The translations under genes were made by a program, and so were the position numbers. 64,000 nt of DNA from NCBI RefSeq assembly GCF_009833495.1, contig NZ_WUWG01000001.1, positions 434,001 through 498,000 of the forward strand, in the 5' to 3' direction. The notes beneath the pieces were generated by a model, which saw only the letters and a list, made by a program, of their open reading frames with translations, was not told the DNA's origin and made no database searches. This document shows positions 54,131-62,767 of this stretch, one piece after another. Position 1 is the first letter of the stretch, and the number at the start of each line of letters is the position of its first letter. Source of the DNA: Oceanomicrobium pacificus (lineage in GTDB: Bacteria; Pseudomonadota; Alphaproteobacteria; Rhodobacterales; Rhodobacteraceae).

Positions 54131-55552
54131 TTGCCCCGCTATCTGCGTGACATGCGCGGCTACGGGCCGGTCCCGCCGGACCCGAAATGGCCGAACGGCG
54201 CGAAGATCGCCGTTCAGATCGTCGTCAATTACGAGGAAGGCGGCGAGAATTGCGTGCTGCATGGCGATGCCGCATCCGAAGCCTTCCTGTCTGAAATCGT
54301 CGGCGCGGCACCCTGGCCCGGCCAGCGGCACTGGAACATGGAATCCATCTATGAATATGGCGCGCGGGCCGGCTTCTGGCGGCTGCATCGCCTGTTCACC
54401 GACCGCGATATTCCCGTCACCGTCTATGGCGTCGCCACAGCCCTTGCACGCAGCCCCGAACAGGTCGGCGCAATGCAGGCGGCCGGGTGGGAGATTGCGA
54501 GCCACGGACTGAAATGGATCGAATATAAGGACGCGGAACCGGAGGCCGAACGCGCGGACATGCTTGCCGCGGTCAAGCTCCATCAGGAGGTGACGGGCAC
54601 GCGCCCGACCGGCTGGTATACGGGCCGCTGCTCGGCCAACACCGTAGCGCTCGCCGCGGAAGAGGGCGGCTTCGCCTATGTCGCCGACAGCTATGCGGAC
54701 GACCTGCCCTACTGGGTGGAGGCAGGCGGCCGCGACCAGTTGATCGTGCCCTACACGCTCGATTGCAACGACATGCGTTTTGCCACGCCGCAGGGGTTCA
54801 ATTCCGGCGACCAGTTCTTTGCCTACCTGCGCGACACGTTCGACGCGCTCTATGCCGAAGGCACGGCCGGACAGCCGAAGATGATGTCGGTCGGTCTGCA
54901 TTGCCGCCTTGTCGGGCGGCCGGGGCGGATCCGCGCGCTGGAACGGTTCCTCGACCACGCTGCGTCCCATGCAGATGTCTGGTTCGCCCGGCGGATCGAG
55001 ATTGCCGAACATTGGGCGCGCACCCATCCGCCCGCGAAGCCCGCGCTGCGCCCGTCGCAGATGGACCGCGACGCCTTTGTCGCGGCATTTGGCGGCATTT
55101 TCGAGCATTCGCCGTGGATCGCGGAGGGCGCACATGCGCTGGAACTGGGGCCAGCGCATGACAGTGCGGACGGATTGCACAACGCGCTGGCGCGCGTCTT
55201 CCGCGCCGCGCCGGACGAGAAACGCCTTGCGGTCCTCAATGCGCATCCCGATCTGGCGGGAAAACTGGCGCAGGCCCAGCGTCTGACAGCCGAGAGCACG
55301 TCGGAACAGGCCAGTGCCGGGCTCGACGCACTGACAGACGCGGAGCGCGACGCCTTCACCCGCCTCAATGCAGCCTATGTGGACCGGCACGGCTTTCCCT
55401 TCATCATCGCGGTGCGCGACCATGACAAGGCGTCGATCCGCGCGGCCTTCGAGCGGCGGCTCGATCAGGACAGCGCGACCGAATTTGCCGAAGCCTGCCG
55501 TCAGGTGGAGCGGATCGCGCAGTTGCGGCTCCAGAGCCTGTTGCCCGACTGA
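54131..55552 (+). CDS. puuE: Allantoinase PuuE fused to OHCU decarboxylase
   Basis: This 473-residue protein joins two purine enzymes. Residues 1-305 are a polysaccharide-deacetylase-like allantoinase (PuuE; VNYEEGGENCVLHGD, about 31-45), which hydrolyses allantoin to allantoate. Residues about 310-470 are 2-oxo-4-hydroxy-4-carboxy-5-ureidoimidazoline decarboxylase, with NAHPDLAGKLA (about 373), STSEQASAGLD (about 391) and YVDRHGFPFIIAV (about 416-428). That domain makes (S)-allantoin. I chose the TTG at 54131: it follows AAGGAG by 7 bases and starts the family's Pro-Arg-Tyr-x-Arg-Asp-Met. The stop overlaps allA by one base. Confidence 0.88.
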   Translation: MPRYLRDMRGYGPVPPDPKWPNGAKIAVQIVVNYEEGGENCVLHGDAASEAFLSEIVGAAPWPGQRHWNMESIYEYGARAGFWRLHRLFTDRDIPVTVYGVATALARSPEQVGAMQAAGWEIASHGLKWIEYKDAEPEAERADMLAAVKLHQEVTGTRPTGWYTGRCSANTVALAAEEGGFAYVADSYADDLPYWVEAGGRDQLIVPYTLDCNDMRFATPQGFNSGDQFFAYLRDTFDALYAEGTAGQPKMMSVGLHCRLVGRPGRIRALERFLDHAASHADVWFARRIEIAEHWARTHPPAKPALRPSQMDRDAFVAAFGGIFEHSPWIAEGAHALELGPAHDSADGLHNALARVFRAAPDEKRLAVLNAHPDLAGKLAQAQRLTAESTSEQASAGLDALTDAERDAFTRLNAAYVDRHGFPFIIAVRDHDKASIRAAFERRLDQDSATEFAEACRQVERIAQLRLQSLLPD

Positions 55553-56037
55553 TGGCACGGATCGCCCCCCAGCCGCTCACCGCAGCCGCATTCGCGGCTT
55601 TCGGGGATGTGCTGGAGGTGGCAGGCCAGCCCGACAAGATGATCAATCAGGGCCTGTGCGGTCGCCATCACGACCGCGCACAGCTTGACTTTGCGGACGG
55701 GCGTGCGGGCATCAGCATCTTCGACGCCGAACCCCGCCACCTGCCCTACCGGCTGGAGATGATGGAGCGCCATCCGCTCGGCAGCCAGGCCTTCGTGCCG
55801 ATGAACGGGGTGCCGTTCCTTGTGACCGTGGCGCCCGACGCAGGCGCCCGGCCCGGCCCGGTGTCGGCCTTCGTCACCGGCGCGGCGCAGGGCATCAACC
55901 TACATCGCGGGGTCTGGCACGGCGTGCTGGCCCCGCTGCAATTCCGCGGGATCTATGCCGTTGTCGACCGGATCGGCCCGGGCAGCAATCTCGAGGAATA
56001 CTGGTTCGATACACCAAGGGAGGTCGGACCGGACTGA
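55552..56037 (+). CDS. allA: Ureidoglycolate lyase
   Basis: This 161-residue cupin-like enzyme splits ureidoglycolate to glyoxylate and urea at the end of allantoin breakdown. LTAAAFAAFGDVLEV at the start, MERHPLGSQAFVPM (about 71-84) and LHRGVWHGVLAPL (about 120-132) are the AllA motifs. Length is normal. It is coupled to the puuE fusion by a one-base overlap and followed by the NCS2 permease gene 58 bases downstream. Its presence with the ureidoglycine aminohydrolase argues for the ureidoglycolate route to glyoxylate. Confidence 0.9.
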   Translation: MARIAPQPLTAAAFAAFGDVLEVAGQPDKMINQGLCGRHHDRAQLDFADGRAGISIFDAEPRHLPYRLEMMERHPLGSQAFVPMNGVPFLVTVAPDAGARPGPVSAFVTGAAQGINLHRGVWHGVLAPLQFRGIYAVVDRIGPGSNLEEYWFDTPREVGPD

Positions 56038-56095
56038 TGCAGGCCGCCGCAAGAAGCGGCCGGCACACCAACAGTGGACAGGAGTACCATCACCC

Positions 56096-57520
56096 ATGAC
56101 AGATCAATCGATCGGGACCGCAGAACAGCTGAAGGATCCCAATTACACACCCTCGCTCGGGCGGGCCGTGCCGCTCGGCATCCAGCATGTGCTGGCCATG
56201 TTCGTCTCCAACGTCACGCCCGCGATCATCGTTGCGGGCGCGGCGGGGTTCGGTTTCGGCTCCAACTCGCCGGACTTTCCCGAACTGCTTTACATGATCC
56301 AGATGTCGATGCTCTTTGCCGGCGTCGCCACGCTCTTGCAGACCGTGTCCATCGGGCCGGTCGGGGCCAAGCTGCCCATCGTGCAGGGCACGAGTTTCGC
56401 CTTCCTGCCCATCATGATCCCACTGGTGGCGGGCAAGGGCGTTGACGGACTCGCCGCACTCTTCACCGGCGTCCTGATCGGCGGCCTTTTCCATGCCGCG
56501 CTCGGCACCGTGATCGGCAAGATCCGTTTCGCGCTGCCGCCGCTCGTGACCGGGCTGGTGGTGACGATGATCGGGCTCGCGCTCGTGAAGGTCGGCATCC
56601 AGTACGCCGCCGGCGGTGTTCCGGCGATCGGCACACCGGAATATGGCTCGCTCCTGAACTGGTCGGCTGCGCTCATCGTCATCATCGTGACGCTGGGGCT
56701 GAAATTCTTCACCCGCGGGATGCTGTCGGTTTCGGCCGTGCTGGTCGGCCTGATCGTCGGCTATGTCTATGCGATCCTTGTCGGCATGCTGCCGGTGGCG
56801 AGCATCGCAGGCTCGTGGAACAACGCTTCTGCCTTCGCGCTTCCGATGCCGTTCAAATACGGGTTCGAGATGTCCGCAGCCGCAATCATCGGCTTCTGCC
56901 TTATGGCCTTCATCTCGGCCATTGAGACGGTCGGTGACGTGAGCGGGATCGCCAAGGGCGGCGCCGGACGCGAAGCGACCGAGGAAGAGATCAAGGGCGC
57001 GACCTATGCCGACGGTTTCGGCACGGCCGTGGCCGGTATCTTCGGCGGCCTGCCCAACACCTCGTTCAGCCAGAATGTCGGACTGATCGCGATGACCGGC
57101 GTCATGAGCCGCCATGTGGTCACCATCGGCGCGATCTTCCTGATCATTTGCGGCCTGATCCCGAAAGTCGGCGGCGTTATCCGCACGGTGCCGATCGAGG
57201 TGCTGGGCGGCGGCGTGATCGTGATGTTCGGCATGGTCGTGGCCGCGGGCATCTCGATGCTGTCGGACGTGGACTGGAACCGGCGCAACATGGTGATCTT
57301 CGCGATCTCCCTCTCGGTCGGTCTCGGGCTGCAGCTGGAACCGGGTGCGGTGCAGTACCTGCCTGATACGCTGCGCATCCTGATGACGAGCGGCCTGCTG
57401 CCCGCCGCCTTCCTTGCCATCGTGCTGAACCTCGTCCTGCCGCAGGAACTGAGCGCGGAATCGACCGAGGAAGTCTCCGGCGGTCTGGCCGGCGACAGCA
57501 AGGGCTCTCTGCCCGGCTGA
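56096..57520 (+). CDS. NCS2-family purine permease (urate/xanthine type)
   Basis: This 474-residue transporter has about fourteen helices. It shows the family segment VQGTSFAFLPIMIP (about residues 99-112), a helix-8 glutamate in FISAIETVGDVSG (about 275-287) and the NAT signature FSQNVGLIAMTGVMSR (about 323-338). In NCS2 proteins the QNxGxxxxTG form is found in xanthine and urate carriers. Location after allA supports uptake of urate or xanthine. The ATG at 56096 is chosen from the family start. An open extension upstream lies within allA. A strong terminator follows. Confidence 0.88.
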   Translation: MTDQSIGTAEQLKDPNYTPSLGRAVPLGIQHVLAMFVSNVTPAIIVAGAAGFGFGSNSPDFPELLYMIQMSMLFAGVATLLQTVSIGPVGAKLPIVQGTSFAFLPIMIPLVAGKGVDGLAALFTGVLIGGLFHAALGTVIGKIRFALPPLVTGLVVTMIGLALVKVGIQYAAGGVPAIGTPEYGSLLNWSAALIVIIVTLGLKFFTRGMLSVSAVLVGLIVGYVYAILVGMLPVASIAGSWNNASAFALPMPFKYGFEMSAAAIIGFCLMAFISAIETVGDVSGIAKGGAGREATEEEIKGATYADGFGTAVAGIFGGLPNTSFSQNVGLIAMTGVMSRHVVTIGAIFLIICGLIPKVGGVIRTVPIEVLGGGVIVMFGMVVAAGISMLSDVDWNRRNMVIFAISLSVGLGLQLEPGAVQYLPDTLRILMTSGLLPAAFLAIVLNLVLPQELSAESTEEVSGGLAGDSKGSLPG

Positions 57521-57544
57521 TCCCGCTCGCAGCGTTCAATACCG

Positions 57545-57570
57545 GCCCCCGCAACCAAAGTTGCGGGGGC
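57545..57570 (+). terminator. Intrinsic terminator of the puuE-allA-permease operon
   Basis: A perfect 11-bp stem (GCCCCCGCAAC / GTTGCGGGGGC) with the loop CAAA is followed by ATTTTC. It lies 24 bases after the permease stop. The rest of the gap to the convergent aminohydrolase gene (57571-57760) holds nothing I recognise apart from a 7-bp GC stem at 57746-57763 beside that gene's stop. Confidence 0.85.
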
Positions 57571-57760
57571 ATTTTCATGTCCGCACGCGACGCCTGCGGA
57601 ACCTTGTCCGAAAAACTCCGGAACAAAATGATCTGTTTGCGGTTAACTTCACGAAACCGTGATCAAAGGTTCCCCGAAGCCATGCTGAGGGGCGCCGGGT
57701 GCGGCGGATCGGGTCGGATGTGGCGAGGTCACTGGCCCGGTCCGCTGGCCCCGGTTGGGG

Positions 57761-58585
57761 TCAGAGGCCCAGCGCCATGTGCCGGTTCACATCCTTGTAG
57801 AGCAGGTAGCGGAACGGCTCCGGCCCGCCGGCATAGCAGGCCTGCGGGCAGAAGGCGCGGAGCCACATGTAATCGCCGGCCTCCACCTCCACCCAATCCT
57901 GGTTGAGCCGGTAGACTGCCTTGCCCTGCAACACATAGAGCCCGTGCTCCATCACATGGGTTTCAGCGAACGGAATCGTGCCGCCGGGCTGGAAGGTCAC
58001 GATAGTGATGTGCATGTCGTGGCGCATGTCAGACGGGTCCATGAACCGCGTCGTCGCCCAGGCGCCATTTGTATCCGGCATCGGTGTGGGCGCGATATCC
58101 TGATCGCGTGTCACGAAGGCGGCAGGCTCGTCCAGACCGTCCACCGCGCGCCAGGCCTTGCGGATCCAGTGGAAACCCGCGCGCACCTTTCCGGTCGCGC
58201 GCAGGCGCCAGGCCTGCGACGGGGGCAGATAGGCGAAGCTGCCCGGCTCCAGCCTGTGCACGTCGGCGCCGAGCGTCAGTTCCAGCGTGCCTTGCGTGAC
58301 GAAAAGCGCCGCCTCGACGCCGGCTTCGGTCTCGGGCCGGTCGGACCCGCCACCCGGTTCCAGATCCCCGATATAATGGGAAAAGGTTTCCGCGAAACCG
58401 GTCAGCGGGCGGGCGATGACCCAGAAGCGCGCGCCCTCCCAATGCGGCAGGGCGCTCGTCACGATGTCTGTCATCGTGCCGCGCGGGATCACCGCATAAG
58501 CGTCGGTGAACATTGCGCGGTCGGTCAGAAGCTGGCTCTGCGGCGGCAGGCCGCCTGCGGGCACGTGGTAGCGGTGATCGGTCAT
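57761..58585 (-). CDS. allE: (S)-ureidoglycine aminohydrolase
   Basis: This 274-residue double-cupin enzyme converts (S)-ureidoglycine to (S)-ureidoglycolate plus ammonia, feeding AllA. Two cupin repeats are visible: the first carries GVEAALFVTQGTLELTLG (about 88-105). The second carries FAETHVMEHGLYVLQGKAVYRLNQDW (about 204-229), whose His and Glu side chains bind the manganese. The product of allantoate hydrolysis (ureidoglycine) must come from an enzyme outside the window. It is transcribed towards the permease gene and has its own promoter in the 163-bp gap upstream. Confidence 0.88.
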   Translation of the reverse strand: MTDHRYHVPAGGLPPQSQLLTDRAMFTDAYAVIPRGTMTDIVTSALPHWEGARFWVIARPLTGFAETFSHYIGDLEPGGGSDRPETEAGVEAALFVTQGTLELTLGADVHRLEPGSFAYLPPSQAWRLRATGKVRAGFHWIRKAWRAVDGLDEPAAFVTRDQDIAPTPMPDTNGAWATTRFMDPSDMRHDMHITIVTFQPGGTIPFAETHVMEHGLYVLQGKAVYRLNQDWVEVEAGDYMWLRAFCPQACYAGGPEPFRYLLYKDVNRHMALGL

Positions 58586-58748
58586 CGGGTCCTCCCTGCC
58601 CGCCTATTGAACGCCGCAGGCGGCGCTGGCGCAACCAGAAGGCCACAGCACGGGGACCGGAGCATCTGCTTGAAAAGCCGAAAAGTCGGGTCTCAAGCGC
58701 GGTCCGACCGAAGACCACCCGCCCGCCGCGAGCGTCGCGCGGAGCGGG

Positions 58749-59201
58749 TCAGGATTTGCCGTCACCATCACCCGGGTCATCGCCGCCGGCCGGCCCGGCG
58801 CGTGGCGCAACAGGGCTGTCGGCTGAGCCGGTCTCATCCGGCAGGTCGGTCCCATTGCCCTTTGGCTCCGTTGCATCGGACCCATCGTAATGCAGCATCG
58901 CCCGCGCGAAATGGGCGAAGAGAACGACGAAGACGCCGACCCCGGCAAAGACATAGAGCGTCGTGAAGATCTTGCCGATGGTGGTTGCGGGTTCCAGTTG
59001 CGACTGGCCGACCGTGGAGGCCGTCATCACCGCGAAATAGAAAGCATCGACGGGCGCCCATCCCTCGACCGTGCTGTAGAAGATCGTGGCCGAGACAAGT
59101 GCCGCGATGACGAGCAGGAGCGAGGCCCGGAAATAGGGCCGCGACCAGCTGGCCTTGATCGCCGACAGGAGCCGCCCCAGCGTGATGAAAAACGACATCA
59201 T
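58749..59201 (-). CDS. Two-TM ion channel protein with non-canonical filter
   Basis: This 150-residue protein has the Ion_trans_2 (KcsA-like) plan: TM1 (about 26-45), pore loop (about 50-71), TM2 (about 75-98) and a Gly/Asp/Pro-rich tail. The filter region reads TASTVGQSQLEP (60-71), whereas potassium channels carry TVGYGD followed by P. The Tyr-Gly-Asp part is therefore replaced by Gln-Ser-Gln. ATG 59201 is chosen because GGAGA lies 9 bases upstream. A tetrameric channel is likely, but potassium selectivity is doubtful. It is divergent from the exporter operon. Confidence 0.72.
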   Translation of the reverse strand: MMSFFITLGRLLSAIKASWSRPYFRASLLLVIAALVSATIFYSTVEGWAPVDAFYFAVMTASTVGQSQLEPATTIGKIFTTLYVFAGVGVFVVLFAHFARAMLHYDGSDATEPKGNGTDLPDETGSADSPVAPRAGPAGGDDPGDGDGKS

Positions 59202-59238
59202 GTTCAAAGTCTCCTGTCCGGACGCCACCCGTTTGAGG

Positions 59239-59272
59239 CCCGCAAGACCGTTCCATCGTAACGGCTTGCGGG
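59239..59272. other. Long stem-loop in a divergent promoter region
   Basis: CCCGCAAG-(A)-CCGTT pairs with AACGG-CTTGCGGG: 13 base pairs, one bulged A and a 7-base loop. It lies between the channel gene and the HlyD-type gene, where promoters for both are expected. It could be a large operator dyad or an RNA leader structure. Confidence 0.5.
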
Positions 59273-59330
59273 ATCAGGCAGCGCCAGTCTACGCTGCCCG
59301 GACAGTGAAGCAAAAGCATGGAATTCCGAC

Positions 59331-60296
59331 ATGGCTCTGCCCCTCGCACCGACAGGTCTTGCGCTGGCGCTCCTTCTGCCTGCCCTCGTGCTCGACCAGT
59401 GCATTTGGCAGAACGGGAACCAGGCACTTGGTATCCTCGCGCGCGAACGTGTCGCGCTGACCGCCACCGCCAACGAAACCGTCGTCGACCTGCCGGTGGC
59501 CGAAGGAAGCAAGGTGTCGCGTGGCGACGTTCTGGTGCGGCTCGACGACCGGATTCAGCTGGCGCAGGTGGAACGGTCCAAGGCCGAACTGGCGCGCGCG
59601 CAGGCCAATCTGGAGAAGCTGCGCACCGGCGCGCGGCCCGAGGAAATCACCATTGCGCGGTCCCGCGTGGCCGGCGCGCAGGCCACGCTGACCGAGGCGC
59701 AGGACGATTACGAGCGCAACCGCATCCTGGCCGAACGCGACACGATTTCCGAGGCGCGGCTCTTGCGCGACCTTGCACGCCGCGATCAGGCGCAGGCCGA
59801 ACTGGACGGTGCGCGCGAACAGTTGCAGGAACTGATCAACGGCGCGCGCCCCGAGGATATCCGCATCGCCGAGGCCGAACTGGCCGCCGCCAAGGCAACC
59901 GTCAACGCCGAGGAACGCCGGCTTGAAGATCTGGTCGTCACCGCGTCGCGCGACGGAATGCTCGACAGCCTGCCGTGGAACCTTGGCGAACGGGTGACAA
60001 TCGGCAGCCCCGTGGCGATCATTCTGGCCGGCGCGGTGCCCTATGCGCGGGTTTATGTACCGGAACCGTTCCGCGCCAGCATCAAAGAGGGCGACCGGCT
60101 GGAAGTTCGGGTCGACGGGATAGACGCGCCGTTCGAGGGCACGGTGCGCTGGATCAGCTTGGAGCCGGCCTTCACCCCCTATTACGCGCTCAATCAGGAG
60201 GACCGGAGCCGCCTGATGTATCTGGCCGAGATCGACCTGCCCGAGAGCGCGGCGGACCTGCCCGTGGGCATGCCGGCACAGGCGATCATGCCTTGA
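59331..60296 (+). CDS. HlyD-family periplasmic adaptor protein
   Basis: This 321-residue membrane fusion protein has an N-terminal hydrophobic anchor (about 5-22). A biotinyl-lipoyl half (VVDLPVAEGSKVSRGDVLVRLDD, about 51-73) precedes a long helical hairpin (about 78-195), which contains two similar segments beginning GARPEEITIA and GARPEDIRIA. The second lipoyl half (DGMLDSLPWNLGERVTIGSP) and a beta-barrel follow. It couples an inner-membrane pump to the outer membrane. The stop overlaps the ATPase gene. This matches YbhG/HlyD exporters of the ABC-2 type. The cargo is unknown. Confidence 0.9.
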   Translation: MALPLAPTGLALALLLPALVLDQCIWQNGNQALGILARERVALTATANETVVDLPVAEGSKVSRGDVLVRLDDRIQLAQVERSKAELARAQANLEKLRTGARPEEITIARSRVAGAQATLTEAQDDYERNRILAERDTISEARLLRDLARRDQAQAELDGAREQLQELINGARPEDIRIAEAELAAAKATVNAEERRLEDLVVTASRDGMLDSLPWNLGERVTIGSPVAIILAGAVPYARVYVPEPFRASIKEGDRLEVRVDGIDAPFEGTVRWISLEPAFTPYYALNQEDRSRLMYLAEIDLPESAADLPVGMPAQAIMP

Positions 60297-61222
60297 CCGG
60301 GACGGTTGTCGAAACCCGCGGCCTGACCCGACGCTTCGGCGACAAGACCGCCGTCGACCATGTGGACCTGCGCATCGCGCCCGGCGAGATCTACGGTTTC
60401 CTCGGCCCCAACGGATCCGGCAAGACGACGCTCATGCGGATGATGACCGGACTTCTGACCCCGTCAGAGGGCAGCGCGACCGTGCTCGGCACCGACTTGC
60501 CGGGCAATGCGGAGCCGCTCAAACAGGCGATCGGTTACATGACGCAGAATTTCTCCCACTACCGCGACCTGACGGTGCGGGAAAATCTCGGCTTCGTGGG
60601 CAATATCTATGGTGTCCCGCGGCGGGACCTGTCGGCGCGGATCGACGAATTGCTCGTCACCTATGACCTTGTCGGGCAGGCCGACCAGCGGGTCGGCGGC
60701 ATGAGCGGCGGGCAGCGGCAGAAAATGGCGCTCGCCGCGGCTGTCCTGCACCGCCCGAAGCTTCTTTTTCTCGACGAGCCGACATCGGCGGTCGATCCCG
60801 AGACCCGCCGGAATTTCTGGGAACAGCTGTTCGATCTGGTGGATGAGGGCGCGAGCATCATCGTTTCCACCCATTTCATGGACGAGGCCGAACGCTGCCA
60901 CCGCATCGCCATTCTGGAACGTGGCGTGAAGCGGATCGACGGTGCGCCGCCCGCCCTGATGCGCGACCTGCCCGCGCAGGTGGTGGAGGTGACAGGCCGC
61001 GACATGCGGGGGGCCAAGGCGCGGCTCGATCCGGCGCCCGAGGTCTTGTCCACCGCCCAAATCGGCGCGCGGCTGCGGGTGCTGCTGCGGCCCGATCTCG
61101 ACCGGCCGGAAGCCGTGGTGCGGACAATTCTCGGTGCGCGTGAAGATGTTTCAGCCGAACAGGTCGATCCCAATCTGGAAGATGTGTTCGTGGCCGCCAC
61201 AACGCCGGAGCTGGCCGCATGA
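60293..61222 (+). CDS. ABC transporter ATP-binding protein
   Basis: This 309-residue ATPase has Walker A GPNGSGKTT (about 37-45), the signature MSGGQRQK (about 135-142), Walker B LLFLDEPTS (about 156-164) and the H-loop STHFMDEAE (about 190). The C-terminal 70 residues are the extra domain seen in ABC-2 drug and polymer exporters. I place the start at the TTG 60293, which overlaps the HlyD stop (TTGA) and gives the usual distance to Walker A. It powers the permease encoded next, whose ATG overlaps its stop by four bases. Confidence 0.9.
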   Translation: MTGTVVETRGLTRRFGDKTAVDHVDLRIAPGEIYGFLGPNGSGKTTLMRMMTGLLTPSEGSATVLGTDLPGNAEPLKQAIGYMTQNFSHYRDLTVRENLGFVGNIYGVPRRDLSARIDELLVTYDLVGQADQRVGGMSGGQRQKMALAAAVLHRPKLLFLDEPTSAVDPETRRNFWEQLFDLVDEGASIIVSTHFMDEAERCHRIAILERGVKRIDGAPPALMRDLPAQVVEVTGRDMRGAKARLDPAPEVLSTAQIGARLRVLLRPDLDRPEAVVRTILGAREDVSAEQVDPNLEDVFVAATTPELAA

Positions 61223-62364
61223 TCTCGCCTCGCCGCATCCTCGCGATCATGAAGAAGGAACTGCTGCAATTGCGGCGCGACCGGATGACCTTCGGCATGG
61301 TCATCATGATCCCGCTCGTGCAGCTTCTGCTCTTCGGCTACGCGATCAACACCGACATCCGGCATATCCCTGCGGGGCTTGTCGACCAGAGCCGTACCGG
61401 CCTCAGCCGGGCGCTGGCCCAGATGGTCGAGGCCACGCAGGTTGTGGATTTCACCCATGTCTATGCCACGCCCGAAGAGGCCGAGAAGGCGCTCACCGTC
61501 TCTGAAGTGCGGGCCGTTCTGATCATCCCGCCCGACCTGCTGTCGCGCGCGGTGCGCAGCCCCTCGATCGGCGCCGCCCCGCCGCCGGCGACCGACATGC
61601 CCGCCGCGCGTCCCGTCGCGCAATGGATCGTCGACGGGTCCGACACGATGATCGCGGCCGGCATCCGCGGCCTGCGCGGCATGCCGCTCGGCGAACTGTT
61701 CCGCAAGTCCGTCAACACGCCCGTGCCGACCTTCGAGGTGGCACTCTTCTACAATCCCGAGCAACGCTCGGAGGTGAATATCGTGCCGGGCCTCGTCGGC
61801 ATCATCCTGACCATGACGATGATCATGTTCACATCCGCCGCCATCGTGCGCGAAAGCGAGCGCGGCAATATGGAGATGCTCATCAACACGCCGGTGCGCC
61901 CCATCGAACTGATGGTGGGCAAGGTGATCCCCTATCTGTTGATCGGGCTGGTGCAGGTGGCGATCATTCTGGGGCTCGGCTACGTGCTATTCGACGTGGC
62001 CGTGCAGGGCAGCCTCTGGGTGCTGTTCGTGGTCACGCTGGCCTTCATCGGCGCCAGCCTGTCGCTCGGGCTGGTCCTGTCCACGATCGCGAAAAACCAG
62101 TTGCAGGCAATGCAGATGACGGTCTTCGTGCTCCTGCCCTCGATCCTGCTCTCGGGCTTCATGTTTCCCTTCGACGGGATGCCGGTGCCCGCGCAATGGC
62201 TGGCGCAGTTCCTGCCCGCCACCCATTTCATGCTTATGATCCGGGGCGTGGTGCTGCGCGACGCGGCCCTGATGGACATGGCCGACGGGCTGATCTGGCT
62301 CGGCGCCTTCACGCTGGTGGGGCTGATCGTGGCGTCGCTGAGGTTCCGCAAGCGGCTCGACTGA
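61219..62364 (+). CDS. ABC-2 type permease
   Basis: This 381-residue ABC-2 membrane subunit has an N-terminal helix (about 24-44), a large extracytoplasmic domain (about 45-180) and five C-terminal helices (about 190-375). Conserved points are ERGNMEMLINTPVRPIELMVGKVIPY (about 214-239) and the QWLAQFLPATHFM segment (about 330). With the adaptor and ATPase it forms a YhhJ/YbhFSR-like exporter, but only one permease is present, so it should homodimerise. Substrate could be drugs, lipids or another compound. Confidence 0.9.
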   Translation: MISPRRILAIMKKELLQLRRDRMTFGMVIMIPLVQLLLFGYAINTDIRHIPAGLVDQSRTGLSRALAQMVEATQVVDFTHVYATPEEAEKALTVSEVRAVLIIPPDLLSRAVRSPSIGAAPPPATDMPAARPVAQWIVDGSDTMIAAGIRGLRGMPLGELFRKSVNTPVPTFEVALFYNPEQRSEVNIVPGLVGIILTMTMIMFTSAAIVRESERGNMEMLINTPVRPIELMVGKVIPYLLIGLVQVAIILGLGYVLFDVAVQGSLWVLFVVTLAFIGASLSLGLVLSTIAKNQLQAMQMTVFVLLPSILLSGFMFPFDGMPVPAQWLAQFLPATHFMLMIRGVVLRDAALMDMADGLIWLGAFTLVGLIVASLRFRKRLD

Positions 62365-62367
62365 CGG

Positions 62368-62751
62368 TCAGAACATCCCGTTGGGATTTCGGCTGGTCGC
62401 GGGCAGTTCCTGCAGCACGTCCCAATGCTCGACCACGCGGCCCTGTGCGTCGAAGCGGAAAATGTCGATCCCGGCATAGTCCGGCCCGTTCGGCCAGATC
62501 TGGTGGCAATGAAGGACCACGAGGTCGCCCTCGGCAATGGCGCGCTTTACCTCGACCCGTTTGCCCGGATGCTCGCGCGCCATGCGCTCGAAATAGGCGA
62601 TAAACCCGTCCGGCCCGCTCTCCACATGCGGATTGTGCTGGATGTAGGTGTCGCCCACGAACTGCGCGACCGCGTCGCGCGGCCGGCAGTCGTTGAACAT
62701 CATCTCGTAGAAGGCAATCGCGTTGGCCTTGTTGCGCGCCGGGTCCGACAT
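62368..62751 (-). CDS. SnoaL/NTF2-like small protein
   Basis: This 127-residue cytoplasmic protein has the cone-shaped NTF2-like fold: the N-terminal helix [44 protein letters not shown] (about 51-72), and a C-terminal [22 protein letters not shown] (about 94-115), as in SnoaL-like polyketide cyclases and related isomerases. The His/Asp pocket residues are present. No specific reaction can be assigned. It follows the amidohydrolase gene by 16 bases on the minus strand and is probably co-transcribed with it. It is convergent with the exporter operon. Confidence 0.82.
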   Translation of the reverse strand: MSDPARNKANAIAFYEMMFNDCRPRDAVAQFVGDTYIQHNPHVESGPDGFIAYFERMAREHPGKRVEVKRAIAEGDLVVLHCHQIWPNGPDYAGIDIFRFDAQGRVVEHWDVLQELPATSRNPNGMF

Positions 62752-62767
62752 TGCCCTTCCCTTCCGT

